From the NCBI RefSeq assembly GCF_000513715.1, contig NZ_AQOD01000060.1, positions 1 through 32,688 of the forward strand: a DNA stretch of 32,688 bases. The letters run 5' to 3'. Below, piece by piece: positions 28,288 to 32,688 of this stretch. The position numbers were made by a program, and so were the translations under genes. The stretch's first letter is position 1; every line of letters begins with the position of its first letter. Under the pieces are notes generated by a model. That model worked only from the letters and a program-made list of their open reading frames with translations, was not told the origin of the DNA and searched no databases. This stretch comes from Salinivibrio socompensis S35 (GTDB taxonomy: Bacteria > Pseudomonadota > Gammaproteobacteria > Enterobacterales > Vibrionaceae).

Positions 28288-28407
28288 TCCCGCGCCTATT
28301 CCCAGGTTTGCAGAGATATCCTGCTATCAGACAGGAGCCATTATCGATGAGAGCCGTTAATGGTCGCTTCAGATCCTGGACTGACCCGGCTACGGCCGGG
28401 TTTTTTT
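28288..28407 (+). ncRNA. farS: FarS-like small RNA candidate in the fabB 3' UTR
   Basis: In Vibrio cholerae the FarS sRNA is cut from the fabB 3' UTR by RNase E and represses fadE, linking FadR to both synthesis and breakdown of fatty acids. Here the 120 bp after the fabB stop holds a TCCTG/CAGGA stem-loop (28319-28336), a CCATTA/TAATGG pair (28338-28363), an unpaired U/C-rich segment and a strong terminator. No reading frame is present. Position and layout fit FarS, but I cannot confirm sequence conservation, and the 5' processing site is not defined. The symbol is provisional. Confidence 0.5.
28384..28407 (+). terminator. Strong terminator of fabB and its 3'UTR RNA
   Basis: A perfect 7-bp GC-rich stem, ACCCGGC with GCCGGGT, and a TACG tetraloop, running straight into seven T. 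It would also give the Hfq-binding 3' end of a fabB-derived sRNA. Confidence 0.93.
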
Positions 28408-28523
28408 CGTTGGGCTTGAGTGAAAGCGTGCATTGTTTCGTGGGTGTTTTCTCGCATGCAGAGCGATAGAATGGGCGTTATTTTGCAGCGCTCGTACGCT
28501 ACGTTGATAACAGGATGCCGACC

Positions 28524-29675
28524 GTGAAAATAGTTGTAGACGAAAACATGCCCTACGCCCAGACCTTGTTTAGCCAGTTAGGTGATGTCGTCGCTTTACC
28601 TGGCCGCGCCATTAGTGCTGACGATATTCAAGATGCCGATGCGCTTTTGGTACGTAGTGTTACTCAGGTGAACCACGCGCTAATTAAAGACGCTGAGTCA
28701 TTGCGCTTTGTGGGATCGGCAACCGCGGGGGAAGATCACCTTGATTTTGATGCATTGCAAGCACAAGGCGTGTATGCCACGCTGCGCCGGGCTGCAACAA
28801 AGTTGGAGTGGCGGAATATGTGCTCAGTGCCTTATTGGTGTTGGCCCAACAGCAAGCATTTAAATTGACCGACCGAACAGTCGGTATTGTCGGTGTCGGT
28901 CACGTCGGAAGTTATCTCGCTGAGCGTTTAGCTGCACTTGGCATTAAAACCTTACTCTGCGATCCGCCGCGCCAGGCACGAGAGGATCTTGCTGACATGG
29001 TGGATATCGACACTCTGATTGCGCAGTCAGATGTGGTGAGCTTCCACACGCCTCTGACGTCGACCGGCGATCATCCTACCTATCACCTGATGAATAACGA
29101 TCGACTAAACGCACTGGCGCCGGGAAGCATCTTGATTAATGCCGCACGCGGCCCGATTGTTGATAATGAAGCGCTTAAAGCACGTCTGGAACGACGTGAT
29201 ATTGATGTTGTTTTGGACGTATACGAGCATGAGCCTGAGGTCGATCTTGCTTTGGTCGAACGCCTAACCTTTGCAACGCCACATATCGCTGGTTATGGAT
29301 TGGAAGGAAAAGCACGCGGTACGACCATGGTGTTTAATGCCTTGTGCCAACATTTATCGTTACCACAGCGCGCCGACGCCGCCGATCTATTGCCGACAGC
29401 CCCCATCTTATGTGCGATTAGCCGTCCCTTGGCAGCAGTCTGATCTCATGGCGTTAACCCAGCTTGTTTACGATATTCGTCGCGACGACAGTGATTTTCG
29501 CCGTGCGATGACACAAGCCGGAGAGAACAAGCAGGCACAGCGTACAGCCTTTGACCAATTAAGAAAAAATTATTGGGATCGGCGTGAGTACAGTGCGATC
29601 ACGGTAGCCGGACATGCTGATTTCGGGTTACAGTCGCTGGCTAAGCTGGGCTTTAGTATTGAGGAGCACGCATGA
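28524..29675 (+). CDS. pdxB: Erythronate-4-phosphate dehydrogenase PdxB (two frameshifts)
   Basis: NAD-dependent 2-hydroxyacid dehydrogenase of pyridoxal phosphate synthesis. The start is GTG 28524 (VKIVVDENMPYAQ), which aligns with MKILVDENMPYAR of E. coli; an ATG three codons upstream has no room for a ribosome-binding site. The NAD motif TVGIVGVGHVGSYLA and ILINAARGPIVDNEAL are clear, and the C-terminal PdxB dimerisation domain ends in FDQLRKNYWDRREYSAI. Two compensating errors break the frame. A missing C at about 28777 turns GVYAHAAPGCNKVGVAEYV into nonsense, and an extra C in the C-run 29400-29404 disrupts LLPTAPSYVRLAVPWQQ. The repaired length is about 383 residues. It overlaps asd by ATGA. 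Confidence 0.93.
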
Positions 29676-30685
29676 CACAAGCATTTGATGTTGCGGTTTT
29701 GGGCGCAACAGGTGCGGTAGGCCGTACCATTATCGACATTTTAGAAGAGCGCGATTTTCCTATTGGCACTCTCCACCTGCTTGCCAGCGAGCGCAGTGCT
29801 GGTGAAACCATCACCTTCAAAGGCGAAAGTTTGCGTGTGCAAAACGTCGATACCTTTGACTGGACCCAAGTTCAAATCGGCCTGTTTTCGGCAGGCGCAC
29901 AAACGTCCGCACAGTGGGCCCCCGTTGCCGCAGAAGCCGGTGTTGTGGTGATCGATAATACCTCGCAATTCCGCTATGACTTCGATGTGCCGCTGGTGGT
30001 ACCGGAAGTGAATCCAGCTGCGATTGGTGATTTTCGTAATCGTAATATTATTGCCAATCCAAACTGCTCAACGATTCAGATGCTGGTCGCATTAAAACCC
30101 ATTTATGATGCCGTGGGGATTGAACGTATTAATGTGTCTACCTATCAATCCGTATCAGGTTCAGGAAAGTCGGGCGTCGACGAGCTCGCGGGCCAAACGG
30201 TAAAACTACTCAATAGCCAAGATGCGGAACCGTCGCTATATAGCGAACAAATCGCCTTCAATTGCTTGCCGCAGATTGATCAGTTCATGGATAACGGCTA
30301 CACCAAAGAAGAAATGAAAATGGTGTGGGAAACGCAAAAGATTTTCGCCGATGAGATGATTGGGGTTAACCCAACCTGTGTCCGTGTGCCGGTTTTTTAT
30401 GGCCATGCCGAAGCGGTGCATCTAGAGTGCCGTCAACCCATTGACGCGACAGAGGCGATGGCGATCCTCAACCAGCATGAACATATTGAAGTCTTTGAAG
30501 GTGAAACGTACCCGACACAAGTTAAAGAAGGGACGGGATCTGACAAGGTGCTTGTTGGACGGATTCGGAACGACATTAGTCACCCAAATGGTTTAAACCT
30601 ATGGGTGGTGGCCGACAATGTACGCAAGGGCGCAGCGACCAATACGGTGCAAATTGCTGAAGTGCTAGTGCGTGATTATCTGTAA
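29672..30685 (+). CDS. asd: Aspartate-semialdehyde dehydrogenase (Usg-1-related class)
   Basis: A 337-residue NADP-dependent enzyme reducing aspartyl phosphate to aspartate semialdehyde, for lysine/DAP, threonine and methionine synthesis. The Rossmann start is VAVLGATGAVGRTIIDIL. The catalytic cysteine C132 lies in ANPNCSTIQM, and the catalytic histidine (about H245) in RVPVFYGHAEAVHLECR. STYQSVSGSGKSGVDEL is also typical. In E. coli the pdxB neighbour usg has lost catalytic residues, but this copy keeps them, as in the vibrio asd at this locus, so it should be active. The start overlaps pdxB (ATGA). Confidence 0.95.
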   Translation: MTQAFDVAVLGATGAVGRTIIDILEERDFPIGTLHLLASERSAGETITFKGESLRVQNVDTFDWTQVQIGLFSAGAQTSAQWAPVAAEAGVVVIDNTSQFRYDFDVPLVVPEVNPAAIGDFRNRNIIANPNCSTIQMLVALKPIYDAVGIERINVSTYQSVSGSGKSGVDELAGQTVKLLNSQDAEPSLYSEQIAFNCLPQIDQFMDNGYTKEEMKMVWETQKIFADEMIGVNPTCVRVPVFYGHAEAVHLECRQPIDATEAMAILNQHEHIEVFEGETYPTQVKEGTGSDKVLVGRIRNDISHPNGLNLWVVADNVRKGAATNTVQIAEVLVRDYL

Positions 30686-30757
30686 AGGATTCACTGACTC
30701 TTTATCAATGGGTCAGATAGAGTGATGGTAAGCGCGCCATTGCCCAAGGTTGATTGC

Positions 30758-30785
30758 TACCCCATCCGTTGATGGGGTATTTTTT
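30758..30785 (+). terminator. Terminator after asd
   Basis: A perfect 9-bp stem, TACCCCATC with GATGGGGTA, and a CGTT loop, followed by six T. It closes the pdxB-asd operon. The rest of the gap up to 30986 is AT-rich and probably holds the fimV promoter; a TATAGT hexamer near 30940 is a possible -10 without a good -35. Confidence 0.92.
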
Positions 30786-30986
30786 AGGCACTAAAATTGC
30801 AAGCTGAATGTGCAAGAGTGGCAATGTTCGGCGTGTTGTGGCCTTATTATTGAGACAAAACTGAGGCAGAGCGCCCACAGTTTGATCGCACAACACACTT
30901 TTATATCATCAAACTACAGTTTTTCGCATGGCTTCCGATATAGTTAGATATTTAGTGAGGCCATTTCTGCCATAGGGAGTGCGGGT

Positions 30987-32688
30987 GTGTCCAACGCACA
31001 GCAAAGTGAACAGTCTTCTTCTCAAATTCGATTGACGACAACCTCGCACACGATTAGGCGGCATCTTATTGCCGTCGTGGGATTGTTGGCGATCAGTCTC
31101 GTCAGTGTGTCGACCGTTCCGGTTGAAGCGGCGATTCGTATTCTAGGTCCGCAAGAGGAAATGACGGCCGAGTCGTCATCCGTCCAACAACCGCCTGGAG
31201 TGGAATCCGCGCAGCAATATGGCCCAACAGGTGCAAACGAAACCTTGTGGTCGATTGCAACCCAGATGCGTCCTAACACGCAAGTCAGTGTCTACCAAAC
31301 ACTGGGCGCGATTTTCCGTCTTAATGCCGATGCGTTTGCCAACAATAATATTCACCGCTTGCAGCCAGGCAGTACACTCGCGATGCCAACCTTGGCGCAA
31401 ATCGAACGAGAAAGTACGCAAGACGTTGTTAATCGTCTAGAAATTGATGATGCACGTAAGCAAGCGCAAAATGCCACGCCATTGAGTGATCAAGTTACCC
31501 AGCCTGAGGTTCAAGACCCTGCGCGCGCTGAGCCAGAACCACCATCTCCGGAATCGCCACAAAGTGCCTCAGAAACAGAACAGGCACCAGATTCTGAACC
31601 TAGCGAGGCCGATGCACCACAACCTGAAGTCGTGGAGACGTTGCAATCGCAGCTGCAATCGTCAGATCAAGAAATGACCCGCTTAGTTGAGAGTAATCAT
31701 GTGCTCAAAGTGCGCTTATCCGAAGTTCAGTACGAACTGAATGCGCTGAAAGAAAAAATGAGCAGTGATGACGAGTTGAATCAGGAAATACGTGCGTTCC
31801 TAGAGCAGCAGCGGGAGCAGCAGGCCAAACAAGAAACTCAGCCACCCTCTGCGGTCGATTCGCTACTAGATAATCCACTATTGCTTGCCATGTTGGCGAT
31901 TATCCCTGGTGCATTAATTGCGGGTGGGATTTTCTTCTTCCTCGCTCGCCGTAAGAAACAAGACGAAGAGAGTGACGAACCCGCATCACTGGACCATGAT
32001 GAGCTGGATGATATGCCGGTTATCATGGTGCCCGATCCGGAAGATGAGCAGGAAGAGGAGAATGATCCGGACCAATCTGACGATGAGTTAGAGATCACTG
32101 AGGATGATCGTGGCGATGAGAATGTGGCATTTGGTGATGACACCGACCTCGATGACCTCAATCTTGACGATGAACTGGATGACATGTCTGGAAATGAATC
32201 CAGCGTCGCACCAACCAGTGACGACGCCATTGGGCTAGAGGACATGGAGCGTGCGTTAGATGAATTAGCGGATACACCGCCCGCTGATACCGACACGTCC
32301 GCCGACGACGCAGAACAACCGGAAGAGGAAATGAGCGCGGATGAGGCGCTTGCGCTGAGTGGGCGAAAGCTCTGGAAGAAGGTAACGACAGTGATGTTGA
32401 TGATATCGATGCCTTGCTCGCCGGTGAGTCCGGCTCCGAATCGTCGTCTGAGGAAGCCCCCGAGTCAACACGTGAATCAGAGACGGACGTGGAGCGTGAT
32501 ACCACTGCTACCGCGGACGAGAGTCCTGACACGACCGAAGATTCGGAAGAGCAAGCACCGAATGATGCATTATTTGATTCAGCCCTTGCCGATGAGCCAG
32601 AGCTGGATCTCAGCCAAGAGATCGATTTATCAGAAGATGATAACGAAGATGATAGCGAAGATGCCGTCTCGCTCGATAACACGACAGA
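30987..32688 (+). CDS. hubP: FimV/HubP polar landmark protein (3' end cut by window, one frameshift)
   Basis: The GTG at 30987 has AGGGAG 7 bp upstream. Visible order: signal peptide with hydrophobic core HLIAVVGLLAISLVSVS (about 27-44); periplasmic LysM-like domain at about 78-137 (NETLWSIATQMRPNTQVSVY, then LNADAFANNNIHRLQPGSTL) for peptidoglycan binding; Pro/Glu/Ser-rich linker; coiled coil at about 215-282; one membrane helix at about 298-320; then a very acidic Asp/Glu-rich cytoplasmic region to the window edge. This is the HubP plan, the vibrio hub that recruits ParC, FlhG and chromosome-origin partitioning proteins to the pole. A missing G at about 32361 breaks the frame; the other frame then reads AKALEEGNDSDVDDIDALLA. 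The usual next gene, truA, is outside the window. Confidence 0.9.
   Translation, partial: MSNAQQSEQSSSQIRLTTTSHTIRRHLIAVVGLLAISLVSVSTVPVEAAIRILGPQEEMTAESSSVQQPPGVESAQQYGPTGANETLWSIATQMRPNTQVSVYQTLGAIFRLNADAFANNNIHRLQPGSTLAMPTLAQIERESTQDVVNRLEIDDARKQAQNATPLSDQVTQPEVQDPARAEPEPPSPESPQSASETEQAPDSEPSEADAPQPEVVETLQSQLQSSDQEMTRLVESNHVLKVRLSEVQYELNALKEKMSSDDELNQEIRAFLEQQREQQAKQETQPPSAVDSLLDNPLLLAMLAIIPGALIAGGIFFFLARRKKQDEESDEPASLDHDELDDMPVIMVPDPEDEQEEENDPDQSDDELEITEDDRGDENVAFGDDTDLDDLNLDDELDDMSGNESSVAPTSDDAIGLEDMERALDELADTPPADTDTSADDAEQPEEEMSADEALALSGRKLWKKVTTVMLMISMPCSPVSPAPNRRLRKPPSQHVNQRRTWSVIPLLPRTRVLTRPKIRKSKHRMMHYLIQPLPMSQSWISAKRSIYQKMITKMIAKMPSRSITRQ

Noticed and set aside
30705-30896. A 63-codon minus-strand open frame between asd and fimV
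   Set aside because: It runs through the asd terminator hairpin, has no recognisable domain and no convincing ribosome-binding site.
31838-32682. Long minus-strand open frames encoding Ser-rich proteins
   Set aside because: They are the antisense of the Asp/Glu-rich fimV/hubP region: GAT, GAC and GAG codons read as serine-rich sequence on the other strand. There is no plausible start signal and the plus-strand reading has clear domains.

Overview
The window looks like chromosomal core DNA of a Vibrionaceae gammaproteobacterium. Base composition is close to balanced. The best guess is a halophilic genus such as Salinivibrio or a close Vibrio relative; this rests on protein resemblance and gene order and has not been tested by any search. 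The order mlaA-fadL-fadI-fadJ-sixA-smrB-prmB-aroC-epmC-yfcL-mnmC-fabB-pdxB-asd-fimV matches a conserved enterobacterial/vibrio neighbourhood. The left end (parP-cheW-DUF2802, then ccm) matches the tail of the vibrio polar flagellar/chemotaxis cluster. I see no prophage, insertion sequence, CRISPR array, tRNA or rRNA.

Region by region. (1) 1-1617: end of the chemotaxis operon, with a CheW-like polar-array protein (ParP-like), CheW and a DUF2802 membrane protein. (2) 1625-2729, minus strand: a small FlhB C-terminal-like protein and a FliK-like protein. (3) 2850-9835: the complete ccmABCDEFGHI cytochrome c maturation operon, with overlapping start and stop codons throughout, closed by a terminator. 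(4) 9910-13646: MlaA lipoprotein, then on the minus strand a FadL-type porin and an ECF sigma factor with a DUF3379 partner. (5) 13647-14127: a gene-free stretch with a candidate small RNA ending in an orphan terminator and a convincing FadR-type operator. (6) 14128-17574: fadI-fadJ beta-oxidation complex. (7) 17651-21580: an M16 insulinase-family peptidase, SixA phosphatase and SmrB ribosome-rescue nuclease. (8) 21701-24816: prmB, aroC, epmC, yfcL. (9) 24954-28407: mnmC divergent from fabB, whose 3' UTR has the layout of the vibrio FarS small RNA. (10) 28524-32688: pdxB, asd and the start of a FimV/HubP polar hub protein that runs off the window.

How the genes work together. Fatty-acid traffic is a theme: FadL (uptake), FadI/FadJ (degradation), FabB (unsaturated fatty acid synthesis), MlaA (lipid asymmetry), and two regulatory signals known to tie these together in vibrios (FadR operator, fabB 3'UTR sRNA). 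Polar organisation is a second theme: ParP at the left edge and HubP at the right edge belong to the same HubP-ParC-ParP pathway that places chemotaxis arrays at the pole.

A key caveat: at least 13 single-base reading-frame breaks interrupt otherwise well-conserved genes (fliK-like, ccmF twice, ccmI, fadJ twice, the M16 peptidase, smrB, epmC, mnmC, pdxB twice, fimV), many of them in short homopolymers. This pattern points to sequencing or assembly indel errors rather than gene decay, so these genes are annotated as full-length CDS with the break noted. I found no clearly undescribed system. The best leads are the candidate sRNA before fadI and the fabB 3'UTR RNA.
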